The notes beneath the pieces are model-generated. The model was not told the origin of the DNA and ran no database searches. It saw nothing but the letters and a program-made list of their open reading frames with translations. Shown here piece after piece: positions 12,501 to 25,469 of a stretch of DNA of 64,000 nt; the first letter of the stretch is position 1; every line of letters begins with the position of its first letter. The DNA lies in the NCBI GenBank assembly GCA_013399305.1, contig VXAI01000028.1, positions 3,167,575 to 3,231,574 on the forward strand, given 5' to 3'. The translations under genes were made by a program, and so were the position numbers. Source of the stretch: Rostratula benghalensis (taxonomy: Eukaryota > Chordata > Aves > Charadriiformes > Rostratulidae).

Positions 12501-14699
12501 GGCATTAGATATTCCCACATACAAGAACTAGTTGATATTTTAGAATACGTATAAAACATATTTTCCAAACCATTTTGGCTCCCATTCATCTCCTTTGGAG
12601 AGATATGCCTTGTTTCAGAAATTGCAGCTTCATTTGAGGAAATTGGGAAAATCAGTCTGGCTGCTAGGAATAAAAACAGCCAACCCACCCCAACGCAGGC
12701 AATCATCCAGATCCAGCAGGATTATTTTATGCTGAATGGTTAAAGTTTGGCAAATAAATGAAGAGCTGACATCCAGGTCATATAATGGAGAGTGCTGGAA
12801 AAGTGCACACAGTGACAGATTTTTTCTTGTGATAATATGAAATATGAACGGATTCAAACCTCTGTGCCTAGGTGTTAAATGCTGTTCAGGGTTGCAGGTT
12901 GGTAGTGCCCGTGGAAATTGCCCTTGAGAAGTTTCCAAAATGCAGAGATGGTGGTATTGTGCTGTACATCTTAGAGGCTCGTTTGTCTCAGTTACGCAGA
13001 TCCACTAAGAAATTGGGTGGTACTTGCCTCTTGCCTGTCAGCTACCTGCCAGGATTGAGCCCTTTGATACTTCCCTCAGGATGTGTCACCTTCAGAAAGA
13101 CAAACCTTCTTTTGAAAAGCCAAGAAGTATTAGCATGCTGCTGCTGAGGGAAAGGTACTTAGACTAATTATGCTCCAGAGAACAGAACTGAGAACATTTG
13201 TGGGGGAGAGACCAGAAGATTGCAGTAAAACTAACGGCTAAATAAAGCAACATCATTAGACAACCAGGCTAACCTTGAGCTTGCTGCTTTGCATTTAACT
13301 CCACGTACTGGAACAAAATATAAACAGGAAAGAGCAAAGAGTGCCCTGATAAGAGAGGAAAAATGTCTTTTTTTATGCATGTGCTGTCAACAAGTGGAGA
13401 CAAGTCACAGAGAGCAAAAACACCCCACGTCGTAACAGCCCCCAAACTGTTAGATTGAGGTGGTGAAACAAATACAAAATTACAAGTGTGTTAGGCCACA
13501 ACTGAGCATAATGCTGAACACAACCGTTAGCACGCTTAAGGTGTAGGCTGAAGACAGAAAGTCTTTACGTGACTTCTTATTAAGAAAAGTGCCGCCTTCG
13601 GTTTGATTAAAGATAAGAAGACGCAATCGTACATCTGTCTGAATGTCACCAAGTTTTTTTCTGAATTATGACATGTTCATGTGTTGTGTGTGTGCCTTGC
13701 GTGCTCAGAGCAGCTGGCTTCTGCAGGACAGAGTAGCTGACAATTGAAGCTTGAGTGCGGTGCAGGGCAAAATATTTTTGGAAATGTGGCTTGGCAAGAA
13801 CTCAAGGTCTTCCAGCAACTTGCCGTTGACTTCATCTTTGTTGTGTTTGTAGAATGACCCGTATTTCCTCATTTGGTGCAAATTCTAATTTCAAGTACAG
13901 CTACCAAGAATAGAAAAAATTGAGGCATGTGCATACAAATACCTTAATAAAAATAATTTCCCAGATCTATCTAGAGATTTATGAATTAATAATGGAGATT
14001 ATTATGCATTCAAATTAATAGTGGATGAATGTAAATTAAATCTTTAGAGATTAACCCACTGATTCTGATCTGATTCTCTCTTTTCTCTCTTTTCTTTTTT
14101 TTGCTTTGCTTTTTAAAATGCACTTATCCATAAACTCTGAGAGCATGTAAAAATAATAATGATTACAGCTTGTACGAAATAAATTAGTAAGAAATTCTTA
14201 CTCCCCTCTAATTAATTCCCTAATAAATACCGAACAAATAGCTGTGTCCTAAGCTCTCTTATATTTACAAGGTAAGCAGCAAATCAAAGTAATAAGGAAA
14301 ATTAAAATACAGCAACAGCAGGTGAAGTGAACTGGGCTACAGGATGATGGAGTGAGCATCATTCTCTGTCAAGGAGAATAGTTTGTCTGCTGGTACGGCC
14401 CAGGGGGGAGAATACAGCCATTGACAGTTGCTACTGAGTTGCTGCACTAGGAACTATTTACGTTTGAAGAAGCAAAATATTATTTGTCTAATGACAAAGT
14501 GATGCTTTCTTAAGCTTAGGTTGGGCCTCACCTAAATGATTCTCATCTGTTGGGCTGAACATCTTCAGCTGGTACTGTTTGTATTTCATCCTCCATGAGG
14601 AGCAAAGCGTCAACGATCCATGGTTTTAGATATTGTTTAGTGCATGTATTATTTTCATATTCAGAAACAAGTCAAACTCAATTTTGAACTCCATTTTCT

Positions 14700-14762
14700 G
14701 GGGGATTGGACTAGATGATCTTTTAAGGTCTCTTCCAGTCCCTGGGATTCTGTGATTCTGTG
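14700..14762 (+). mobile_element. CR1 LINE 3' tail fragment
   Basis: Only the last 60 or so bases of a CR1 element are present. They carry the GATTGGACTAGATGATC motif, a TCTTCCAGTCCCTGG block and two perfect 8-base terminal repeats attctgtg (14747-14762). The extreme 5' truncation is typical of CR1 insertions. A T/G-rich tract starts a few bases after the terminal repeats. Confidence 0.9.
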
Positions 14763-14768
14763 TGAAAG

Positions 14769-14841
14769 TGGGGTGGGTTTTTTTTGGTTGGTTGTTTGGT
14801 TTTGGGGTTTTGTTGTTGTTGGTTTTTGTTTGTTTGTTTCA
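14769..14841. repeat. T/G-rich low-complexity tract next to a CR1 tail
   Basis: An irregular tract of T runs separated by GG, GTTGTT and GTTTGTTTG units on the + strand. It begins seven bases after the CR1 terminal repeats at 14762. Similar tracts lie at 1915-1955, 7661-7697, 15270-15315 and 20325-20385. Confidence 0.85.
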
Positions 14842-15269
14842 GTATGTAAAGAAAAATGGTTCTAATTTTGCTCATATTTATTAGAATCCATAGAGCTCAG
14901 TTCTTATTTCTTTCTAGACTGAATAGCTCTTCTTCCTCTCAACTGATTATACAATGCATATATTTATAGATAATAATAATACCCCTCTTAGCCTGCCTTT
15001 TGCTCTTCCATGGAAGCCAAGCTCTTTTAGTCTTCTCTAATAAGAGTGTACTCCCAGTTATGCCATTGCTTTTGAACGCTTCTCTCGACGGCCTCCAAGT
15101 TAAATTCACCTCTGAGTCTTGGAGATCAGAGTTTTGGATGATGATATGTCAATTCTGGCTCATGTAATTAATCAAATTTCAGGCAGAGAAGATCTTCAAA
15201 GCTTCCTGTGCCAAGGAAAAAAATTATCAGCTTAGTTAGCTATCCTCTGGCTGGCAAGTTCATGTGGCC

Positions 15270-15315
15270 TTGTGTTTTTTTGGTTTTTTGGGTTGTTTTT
15301 TTGTTAGTTTGTTTT
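15270..15315. repeat. T/G-rich low-complexity tract
   Basis: T runs of 6-7 bases separated by GG and GGG (tttttttggttttttgggttg), then TTGTTAGTTTG units. It is the same class of tract as at 14769. Confidence 0.75.
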
Positions 15316-18300
15316 ACTTTCTCATTATTATATTCCTTTCATCATCTGATCTAAAGCTTTGCTTATCAGCCTAATGTACTTACAGTTTCTGGGGTCATTT
15401 CCCCTCCTTTCCATTTTCTAAAATGTAGATATTGGCTTAGGTTTTCTTTGTCTCCACGTCTGGTACGGATTAGGTGTAAGACCAGGATGATTTATCTGAA
15501 AAACCCAGTGAGAAGTCTGCACCTTTTAATAAGAGATATGCTAGCAAAATAACTAATCCTAAGACATTTTTGTGTCTTGGGGAGAAATCTCGTCAAGATG
15601 TTTTTTAGTGCTTTTTCAGCTTTAAATATATCCTAGAAACTAAAGCTTGGACCCTGAAAATACAAAGTACCTTTATTTACAAAGTTCAATTTGTGAATTT
15701 TCAGCTATTGTCTTTTGTGCTTAAGTATCATGTTTTAGCTGGAGTCTTCAGATGGAAGTCTGCCTGGACTGTGGATTTTCCCGTTAAGTAACACATTTCA
15801 GGGCCTCAGCTAGAGGAGCTGGCAGGAATATACCTTGTGCTTCCATACAGTTTTCAGTTTTTATCCATTTACCTTATCCCTTCATGGAAGTCATGGGCAT
15901 GTAAGTAGGGCATGTATTACTACGTTCAGCTTTAACCTTGAAATTGTGCTATGCAGGGAGCAGAGCAATTCCAAGTTCCTAATCTCCCAGTCTTGTTCAA
16001 TTTACGAGTATTAAAAGGATTTATTGTTTTACTATAAAGCAGTCAAAAGCTCTGGGCTTTTCTGGAAACATATATTCAAAACTGTGAGTGTGTTGGTATT
16101 CTTTTAGGTGCATCAAACTTACGCTGCGTGAATAGAAAAGGATTTTTTTGTAGAAGAAGTTCAAAGGACTCAATCTTGTTCAATTTTGGAAAAAATCTTG
16201 TGTTGATCAACCGGAGATTTGCCTGAGGAGGAACTGTAATGTCAGGGGTGGAGATAGAGGGTTGCAGGTCAGGATGCAGGAGTTGTAAAGAGGCTCTTCC
16301 AACTGAGATGAAAGTCTCTGCTCCAGGTGTTCACTATTTGGGGCACTGCTGAAGATAATATGTGTTCCTTGCTTCAAAAGAACAAACATAATACTGGTGC
16401 ATGTAGTCCGTGATCCCTTGTCAGTGTGCAATATTGGCAGGAGAACATCACCCGCCAAAAATGATAGGGTTCTTTCTGGGAAGGTGTTTAATGATCATAA
16501 TCACCCATGATTATGACTTTCAATATGAAAAGAGAAGTTTCTTAATAGAAATACTGCTTTTCTCTCTGTCTCTTTTTTTTTTTTTTATCTGCTGCTTAAA
16601 ACTTCAATACACTGTACTTTTCCTTGTGACTCCAAAGCTAAAAATTGCCAGGTTATTCTCAGTTATGTGAATAAAAAATAGTCAAGTACCATTATGAAGG
16701 CTGCCTACAATATGTTTTATATTTTCTTCTTAAATCCTCCCCCAGCTCTTTCTTCTTTTGAATATGGCTGCACCTCATCATTTCTCCTTTTCCTCCTGTT
16801 GTTACCCAGTTGTGTGAGTGGGATGAGCAGTTCCATGAGAGCAATTTTAGCAGAATCAAACCGGTTCCAACTGCTACATTGAGGTGCTTGTGTCCATGCA
16901 ACTCCTACTGCCAGCTGCAAGAAAACCAGGTGGTTTGGATGAGAAACTTGTAGTGTCGGGCCACAGATGTGTTTGCATTGTCCTAAACTTGAGAGATAAG
17001 CTGACTTGGTGTGGGAATTCCCATTGTGTCGCAGCGGAGTGCAGCGGGATGCAGCCTCTGAACAAGTCTCCACTGAGCTCCTTAAAGCCTTTAAAACACA
17101 GCAGCCATATAGCTCATCCACAGCTGACTGGCTGTGGGAGGCAGCCACTTTAGTGGGAAACTAAATGACCAAGGACCCATGCTAGCTTTGCCAGGGATTG
17201 GTTTCTCACTTGGTTTATAGCACATCACTTATAACCAGACTTGTTTGTGTACAGGTATCTCTAAAAAAAAATCGGATTCCTTTCATTGTGAAGATCCTAA
17301 CTCTTGTGTAACCAGCTTGTATCCCGCTCCAGGGCACACTGGCTTTCCTGGAAAGTTAGAGCACTGGTAGGTAGAGTCTGATGCAAAGGCAGCAGCGTGG
17401 TGAGGAGACTGCACACTAATGGGTGTGGGACTAAGATATGGAGATACTTCTCCAGCTTTGCCTATTTTTTCTCTGTCCCACTAGAAGATTACTTCACATA
17501 CCCATTTTGCAGTTCTTCCGCTGTTTGATTTGTGTATTTAGGCTGTAAGATTAAGGATTGTGGCTTGGTTTTGTGGAGTATACACTGATACTTTGACTAA
17601 TAGGGCAAGGAATTACTTTCATATTCTGTGCTAAGCTTGTACCTACAAGCACAGGTGACTTTGGACTTGAACTGTAGCATCACACATGGCTATGGAAATT
17701 TTCTATTTTTCCCGTGCATAACTTTTAAAATCTGACATGATTGCTGATCATAATGCACTGATTTCCCTGCTGCGTCCTTCACCTGTTTGTGCTGGTCTGT
17801 TTGCTGTGATGAAGGCAGGTAGCAGATCTTTACCTCTGCATATTCTTCTGTTTCTTGACTTTTTTTTTTTGCACTAAGACTTGTGAAATGTATGCACCAG
17901 TTTCTAGGCTACTTAACGACAACTTCTGTAAATCCAAGTAAACAAAATTTTCCTTAATGAAGCAGTGAAGAATTATATGCATAGATGCAGAAGACTTGTT
18001 TTGCTTTCATTATTAAAAGGGTACTTAGCATGAAAATTTCTTGTCATTTTTTTTCCTAATAGCCCCAGTGTTTCATATGAACTGCAGACTCTTTTCTCTG
18101 TAGTAGAAAATGTTGCTGTTTTTATGTCTCCAGAGATACATTGAGAGACTGAGCATTATTAAGATAGCAAAAGTTTTCAGTTTGTGGCTTACTCTTCGAT
18201 AGGAGTGCTATAAAACACTTTGCTATTTGCAGGAAGAGGTTTTACCACTGACTTTGGGGTGTATGTGCAACTGTGCTGTTTGATGATTGACACAACAGAT

Positions 18301-18568
18301 GAATTTGATATGTAATAATTGGATTGTGTGCTGCCAGGAGGAGACACGGAGACAGTTTCTTCAGGAACTGTCTTTCTCTAGTGGGATGCAGCTTGTGAAT
18401 TATATACTGGGACTTTTGGGAAAACGCAGTGTTACCTTAGCTCAGCTCCCATTAATGTCATTGACAGCTTTCCTATTTCTTCATGTAGCTGTCAATGCAG
18501 GTTTCTGTTAAATCAACCTCACCAGTCCCCCTCAGTTTTCCTTTGGGATCAGGAGACAAATCACTGTG

Positions 18569-18620
18569 TTTCATTCAGTTTACTCCTAATGATATTTCAT
18601 TCAATTTATTCTTAATGGGG
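18569..18620. repeat. Imperfect 26-base tandem duplication
   Basis: Two adjacent 26-base units, each starting TTTCATTCA. The first continues GTTTACTCCTAATG and the second ATTTATTCTTAATG, so only a few bases differ. Confidence 0.85.
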
Positions 18621-19967
18621 GAAAATAGATACGGTCTTAACAAAGGGATTATATCCAAAATCCCCTAACTGAAAATGCCCTTTCTAAATTAGTGCTAAAT
18701 CTTCATTCTCATGGAAGAGAAAACGTCAGTCCTGGAGTAATCTGAGTGTGGCTGATTGATCAGCACGCTGTCAAAAATCTCTGAAACCCGAAAGAGGTGT
18801 ACTCTATAAATGGATATAAATTGCTGAGTTTGCATATATATTTACTCTGAATCTGTAGAGCCAGATACTTTTTATTTTTTTAGCATAACTTGTAATTGTT
18901 CCAAATCAAATTCAAATGTTGATCTTAATATTTTCTTTCTAACACGTTGTAATGAAATTAGTTGCTGGTGTGTTTCTTCTAAATAACACTTTTCAATTGC
19001 ATAATAAAAATAAAAGTAACCTAGAACTGTATAATTTTTTTTTTTTTTTCTTCAGGAAATATTTGATGCTTTCATGGTCAGTAAATGTTAAAATGGAGTC
19101 TTTCCATGTTAATGAAACATTTCAAGTAACTATTCCCAATAGAAGATATTGTTTAAGTCTCCCTTTGAAGTTTGTTTCAGCAAAATAGCCTTTTCCCTTT
19201 GAAAACTTTCACCAGATGTTGCCATCCAGTAGCACTAAATGGGGCTTGTTTGCAAAACCGGCTTAGGTTTTCAAAGTTTATTTTGCCAGCACTGCACCAG
19301 AAAAACTTTGAAGGCAGGGTTGTGTCTTCTATTAGAATGACTGGCAATATTTGTCAAAATTAGGTAAGCTTTCAGGCACACAGTTTCCTCTTCAGATTTG
19401 AAACGAGAGGCACCAGATTTCAAAGCTAAGTGGAAAATGACATTTTAGAGTTTAATTAGCTGTGCATCGGTTAGACTGTATCTCAATGTAGCAATGGCTA
19501 TAGGAACAGGGCCATGAGGACAGCACTCCGCAGTTGCTGGCAACACACAGCAACACTTCATAGAGTGGGGAAAAAAGAACATCTGACCAAAAGTGACATA
19601 GACATGAAGGATGGACAAACATAGCTCAGAGCAATACACAACTACTCAGCCAGAGTGAGTACTCAGAGCAGAGTGGAATTATTTTTGTTAGGCATATCTA
19701 AAGTAATTAGATATCTGGACCAGCTAACCCGTGCAGCTGTTGTAATGCACACCCACTTTTGCTATGTCTCCTTGACATAGTTTTTATGAAATTCTGTAGG
19801 ACACTTGATCCTGCTGTCAGCCTGCTGTGCTGCTGATGGCTCTTCAGCAGAGATCTCCAGCGGGATCAATAAGGAATCCTGCTTTGTAGCTGGGGATATG
19901 TCACAAGTAAGTTCCCATAACACTGGGATTCAGTTGGCATCATTTTGGGCAGTTTAAAATAGGAGTG

Positions 19968-20010
19968 AGCCAGATCCTCAACTGGTATAAATTGGTGTTA
20001 CTATATTAAA
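19968..20010. mobile_element. Fragment of an old amniote repeat (CAGATCCTCAACTGG arm)
   Basis: The sequence gccagatcctcaactggtat followed by aaattggtgtta resembles the arm of an old repeat with the recalled form CAGATCCTCAGCTGGTGTAA. The expected central CCATTGAAGTCAATGG is not preserved. Confidence 0.45.
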
Positions 20011-20330
20011 TTCGGACACGCCTAATTATAAGTGCTCAGTTACTGAGGGTTGCACAATCTATTGCTTTTGTGAGTTCTTGCTCACCCATAAAAGTGAGAT
20101 TGCTCAATCTAACCCAATACAAATGTGTCTTTGTCTCAGCTGCTAATTGAAAACAAACATGGAAGGATTAATAATTCATTTCTCCAGAATTTGTTTTATA
20201 AATGACTGGGGGGAAACTACCAGTTGCATTAAGAGATGTTACTCTATTGGAAGATTAGTAAGTCCCAATAGCAATGACTGGAGGTCTCTAAACAGGGTAA
20301 AGTTGGGACTTGCAGAGGGTTTTGATTATT

Positions 20331-20348
20331 TTGTTGTTGTTGTTGTTG
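20331..20348. repeat. (TTG)6 microsatellite
   Basis: Six perfect TTG units, followed by a G/T-rich stretch to about 20385. Confidence 0.9.
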
Positions 20349-20439
20349 AGGTGGGGTTTTTGTTTTTGTTGGTTCTTTTTTCTTTTTCATCCAGTTGTTC
20401 TGGAGTGCAGTTTCTAAGACTGCACAGAGGAAGTCAGTA

Positions 20440-20477
20440 GCAAAACTCCTGTTGATTTAAGCAGAGGAGGGTTTGGG
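20440..20477. mobile_element. Possible old repeat fragment (CAAAACTCCTGTTGATTTAAG)
   Basis: The sequence caaaactcctgttgatttaa followed by gcagaggagggtttggg resembles a diverged CAAAACTCCCATTGACTTCA core with its flank. This is a weak match by eye. Confidence 0.3.
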
Positions 20478-20991
20478 TTGTTTAGCTGCACAGGAAATGG
20501 GGGATTTTTCTGTCTGGTACTTAAGTGTATTTTCCCTTTACAGAAGTCTGTCCATGTTGGCAACAGGGAAATAGAAAATTGTCTTTTCTGTCATTTGGGA
20601 GGAAGTTGCTCTCTGTCCTCTTAATTAGTTGTTTGAAAGATGAAAGCAAGTGCCCAGGGGTCAGGGAATTCCAGGAGATTTGGTGTTTTTGAACCAAAGA
20701 ACTTCTAAGAAATGGCACATTATGAATTCTGATTTATCCAAACCCCACTGAACTTGCCTGCAGAGGCACTTACAGGGATGCGTATTTTGCTCTCTTCTTA
20801 ATTTAAAGCACAGGCTATGGCATCTACCAGGCTGTTGCTTCTGCTGACCTGAGCATACAGATAAAATATATTTACAGAACCTGGACTATTCCTTTCTGAT
20901 GTTGGATGGTAGCTGAGACTTTGGGCTTTATTTTCCTGTGGCTTCTGTAATGACCACCTAGGACAGGATTCCCCCAAATTAAATGGTCAAG

Positions 20992-21022
20992 TAGGGATAT
21001 AAAGGGGATATATAGGGATAGG
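20992..21022. repeat. Short GGGATATA tandem repeat
   Basis: Three imperfect units: gggatataaag, gggatatata and gggatagg. Confidence 0.75.
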
Positions 21023-21398
21023 ATTATAAAACCTGCTTTCTATGTCAGAGAAGTACCTCAGCAAGGAGGTAACAGTGCAGCAAGGCCATAAGGTGGATCT
21101 TCAGTGGGTTAGTCTTTCCTACAGCGATGACAGCTGGTCTTGTCAAAGTAGCCCCACAAAACTCTACTCTACTTCCCCTAGTCTTATTTGACTGTCCTGG
21201 GTGGGTCTCGGGTCCTCAGGTTGTCACATTTTCTGCAAGTGGCTTGAAAGTAGCAGTCAAAACTCCAGAAGCCTGTACCCCATCCTCCTCCTCCATCCTG
21301 GAGGGTGTGGACCTGAGTAAGAGTTGTTGGGGTTCCTTGTACTGTCCTTGGGAGTGCTGGTCAATGCCATTCCCTTTTCTGTGTGTCGTACTAATGTG

Positions 21399-21425
21399 TA
21401 AAGGACCATTTAAAAGGGTCCTTTA
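21399..21425. other. Perfect hairpin, 9-base arms and 9-base loop
   Basis: The arms taaaggacc and ggtccttta are exact reverse complements around atttaaaag. This could be a relic of a small inverted-repeat element or chance. Confidence 0.85.
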
Positions 21426-22619
21426 ATGTTTGTGTTACGGGAGTTCTAGTTGCACTTCTGTAACATAATAAATTATTAATTCCATATGTTTGGGGGGTTT
21501 TTATTTTTTATTTTTTTTAAATAGGCTTAAATGCCAGACCAAACCAACCAAATAAACTTCTGAAATTCAGTCTGTGTGTGGCTCCATGTCTTTTATATAA
21601 GAACCAATTTTCTTCAGCATCTTTCATTTCTCTCATGTGTGTGCTGCTAAAGACTTTATTTTTAGTACTTGTCAGTCCTTTCAGTTGGCAAAACCTTATT
21701 TTTACGACATGCTCTGCATGTGCCTGTAGCTTCTGTGAAACATTTCACAGTGGGTCAGAGACTGCTGTGAGGCATGACTATTATTTGTTGTGGTAAATAT
21801 AACCCCTGGCCCCTCATCCTGAAGCGTACATTCTTGTCCGATAACAGCCAACCTGGGCATGTCTGCCCTTGCTGGCCTGGAAATCTGAAACGCTGTCATC
21901 TCTTCGCTCTGCTCTGCACGGTTTCTGATGATGGACTTTCAGCCTCTTTGCCCTGCCTTGCTTTCCATTTGCTTGATGCTCATGGAATGGGCTGTCCCTG
22001 GCTGTCCTTCCAATTTCTTGCCTTTTATGTGGTGTTATCTGTTCTCATTCTGCTTGTAAATATGTCGTGACTCTTCAATTTCCCGCCTTAGTTCTTGCTC
22101 TGACTGTGATAAACCTGAATGTAGCTCTGCCATATTTCATTACTTTCATGTCTGCCAGCATCTGAGTGGCTGCATCCATTAACTCAAAGACAAGCCTTCC
22201 AGTGTGCCAATTTCCTGGTTTATTTAAAGTTGCACCTGCTGCCATACCTGCAGGTATAGTGATTTCATAGTGCTACTTTGTCTCTTTTTGCTCTGATCTT
22301 ATTTTTTTTAATTATTTTTTTCTGTGTTGAGCAGCAAGTGTACCTTCTACTGCTGTTATGTCCCAGGTGGTAACATAATGTAACTGGCAATATTACGTTT
22401 CACAATAGCAATTTGAGTGAGTAACAGAATAATTTCCTTCTCCCAACCCTTTTTTAAAAGAAAAGGAAGGGGGGAACAGATTTTGGTTTAATTGTCAAAT
22501 TATTTGTAGCATCTATACAGCCACTAGGAGTATCATTCTGCATTTAGAGATGCAAATGTGGCATGGACTGATTTCGGAAGCAATGAAATATGTGGAGACA
22601 TTTGCACTACTCCACAGGA

Positions 22620-23997
22620 TGGAGGGAGATGTGATGAATCCCAGTCTTCAAAAAGGGCAAGAAGGAGGACTTGGGAAACTACAGACTGGTCAGCCTCACC
22701 TTCACCCTTTGAAAGGTGATGGAACAATTCATTCTGGACATCATCTCAAAGCATCTAGAGGAAAAGAAAGCTATCAGAAGTTGTCAGCACAGGTTCACCA
22801 AGGGGAAATCATGTCTGACTAACCTGATAGCCTTCTATGATGCCATGACTGAATGGACAGATGAGGGGAGGGCAGGTGGACATTGTCTACGTTGACTTCA
22901 GCAAGGCCTCCCACACAATCCTCATGGGTAAGCTTAGGAAGTGTGGATTAGATGAAAGGACAGTGAGGTGGATTGAAAACTGGCTGAAAGGTAATCAGTG
23001 GCACAGAACCTAGTTGGAGGTCTGTAACAAGCAGGGTCCCCCAAGGGTCAGTACCGGGTCCAGTTCTCTTCAATATTTTCATCAATGACTTTGATGAAGG
23101 GATGGAATGTACCCTTAGCAAGTTTGATGATGATACAAAACTGAGAGGGGTGGCTGACACGACAGAAGGCTGTGCCGCCATCCAGTGAGACACGGACAGG
23201 CTGGAGAGTTGGGTAGAGGAACCTGATGGAATTCAGCAAAGGCAAGTGTAGGGTCCTGCACCTGGGGAGGAATAAGCCCCTGCACCAGCTGGAGGCTGAC
23301 CTGCTTGAGAGCAGCTCTGAGAAAAAAGACATGGGAGTCCTGGTGGTCAACAGGATGACTAAGAGGATGTAGTATGCCCTTGTGGCCAAGAAGGCCAATG
23401 GCATCCTGGAGTGCATCAAGAAGAGTGTGAGCAGCAGGTCAAGGGAGGTCATCCTGCGTCTCTGCTTTGCCCTGGGGAGGCCCCATCTGGAGTTCTGTGT
23501 CCAGTTCTGGGCCCCCCCCAGTTCAGGAAGGACAGGGAATTGCTGGAGAGGTTACAGCAGAGGACCACAAAGATGATTAGGGGCTTGAAGCATCTCTCCT
23601 ATGGGGAAAGGATGAGGGACTTGGGTTTTTTTAGTCTGGAGAAGAGAAGGCTGAGAGGGGATCTGATCAACATCTATAAATACTTAAAGGATGACTGTCA
23701 AGAGGAAGGGGCTAGTCTTTTTTCAATGGTGCCCAGTGAAAGGACAAGACAAATTGGGTATAAACATGTACATAAGAAGTTCCATCTAAATGTAAGGAGG
23801 AACCTCTTCCCTTGAAGGGCAGAAGAGCACTGGAACATGCTGCCCAGAGAGGAGATGGAGTCTCCGTCTCTGGAGATGTTCCTGTCTGGAACAAGTTCCT
23901 GTGCAACCTGCTGTAGGAGGACCTGCCTTGGTAGGGGGGTTGGACTAGATGTTTTCCAGAGGTCCTTTTCAACCCCACATCATTCTGTGATTCAGTG
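22620..23997 (+). mobile_element. CR1 LINE, 5'-truncated 3' part of ORF2 plus 3' UTR, dead
   Basis: About 1.4 kb of a chicken-repeat-1 non-LTR retrotransposon in the same direction as PLCB1. The left edge is approximate; the first clear match is the codons for KKGKKED near 22650. Reverse-transcriptase blocks follow in order: a degraded DFSKA block near 22900, PQGSV near 23040, a catalytic box mutated to FDDD at 23123-23134 (birds usually have FADD), then the C-terminal region with FCVQFWAP near 23500 and LSYGERM, SLEKRRLRGD and INIYKYLK near 23600-23690. It is inactive: there are stops at 23186-23188 and 23370-23372, a frame change at the C run near 23515, and no 5' half. The 3' UTR holds the GGTTGGACTAGATG motif. 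The element ends in two copies of the family's 8-base terminal repeat, attctgtg and attcagtg (23982-23997), which fixes the right edge. Confidence 0.95.
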
Positions 23998-25469
23998 AAT
24001 ATATAGTCGCATGAAAATTTGGTGGTAGAGCTGATGTGTTATTAGACAGCAAAGGCCTACAAGAGCTATGCAGGAATGGATTCATTAAGATGGAAAAGAA
24101 ATAGGGATACAAAGTAATTGTGTCAAAATAACATGCCCATAAGGAAATATTTTTCTTTTCTTCTTGAAATGAAAAAAAAAAAAGTGTAGTGGCTTTGTCT
24201 AGCACAGAGATTTCATATTCTCCATGCAGCATCTGCAATGACTCCTGGAAAGGCTGAAATGCATTGAACTGGTGTAGCTCTAATTGTGGCGTGGTCACAC
24301 TCCTGTTTAAGTACTTTTAGACTGTATTTAGTATGTAATCGAGCTATTAGTCCAAATGCTAGTGTAAATAAGGTGGACAGTATTAAGATCTGCTTTAAGA
24401 TTGTGAAGTAATGCTGAATCAGGTCAGGTGTTCTCACTGTGTCTCGCAAGGCAGTTGGTGTTCGTGGGAGAGCACACGTGATGCTGCATGGATGTGTGTG
24501 CTTGCAAGGCAGCTGGGAATCATGCTGCTCCAGTCTTCAGCATCGTTCTTCCTTCCAAATACTCCCTGCCATGTTAAGGCATTCAACAGAGAACCAACAC
24601 AGCAACATCCAACAACGCCTGGTCGCAGGATGAGATTGGGGAAAATTATGTTAGTTGGAGGTTATAATTTATTGCATGTCTGGAGAGAGGTGAATACCTG
24701 GCGCTTATCCCAGCGTGGTGCGTGCACCCTGCTGGGCTGACCCTGGCAGGTGCTGCCGGGGCACCATGGGCCTGCCTCAGTCCCCATTCTTCCCCAACAC
24801 CAGCAGGATGGGTGGAGACAAAAGAGGCTATCAGTGAAACAAGATTCTTTGTGTTATCCTTGTGTAGGAGAGGACACAAATTTGCCTAGTGGAAGCTGTC
24901 ATCATATGGCAGTTATGTCCCGAGTATGGTGTGTGTTTTATAGCTCACAACTCAAGAGTTAACAGATGTACTATAAGATGCTTGTCAAAAGTGCATGTTT
25001 TTTATTGAACAGTAGTCATTGTAAAATTGTTGGAATCTGTTACCATTGTAAACATAACACTTCTTGGATTTTATGTGTGCTTTCCAAAATGTTCTGGGAA
25101 TAAGGAAGTAGGTTTTATGTTTGTAATGTCACCTTTCTCACACTGTGACCAGCATCTGAAAACTAAAATTGTATTAAAAAAAAACCAAAACAACACCACA
25201 GGAGCTGGTATTTAATGATCCAAGAAATAAGCTTAACTTATGTGGTGTCTATATATTCTGTATGTTGTAAGATATCTGCTTATTTTTAAGGAAGCTAAGT
25301 TATGTGTCTAAGGTCATAGTATTGCTATTAGAATAGCTTAAGTACAACAGAGAACCCCTTGAAACTTTTCTCAGTTTAGACAGGCATCATTGCAAATGGG
25401 CAAACCCCTGACAGATGTGGGAAGCAGGGCATTGTTAACACAACAAGGCTTTTTGATTGATGTAATAAT

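Noticed and set aside
16717..17153. Overlapping ORFs on both strands (143 codons on -, 89 on +)
   Set aside because: No recognisable family, splice context or promoter. Lower stop density in a slightly GC-richer patch explains both.
22550..22822. 90-codon + strand ORF
   Set aside because: It is an out-of-frame reading of the CR1 reverse-transcriptase region.
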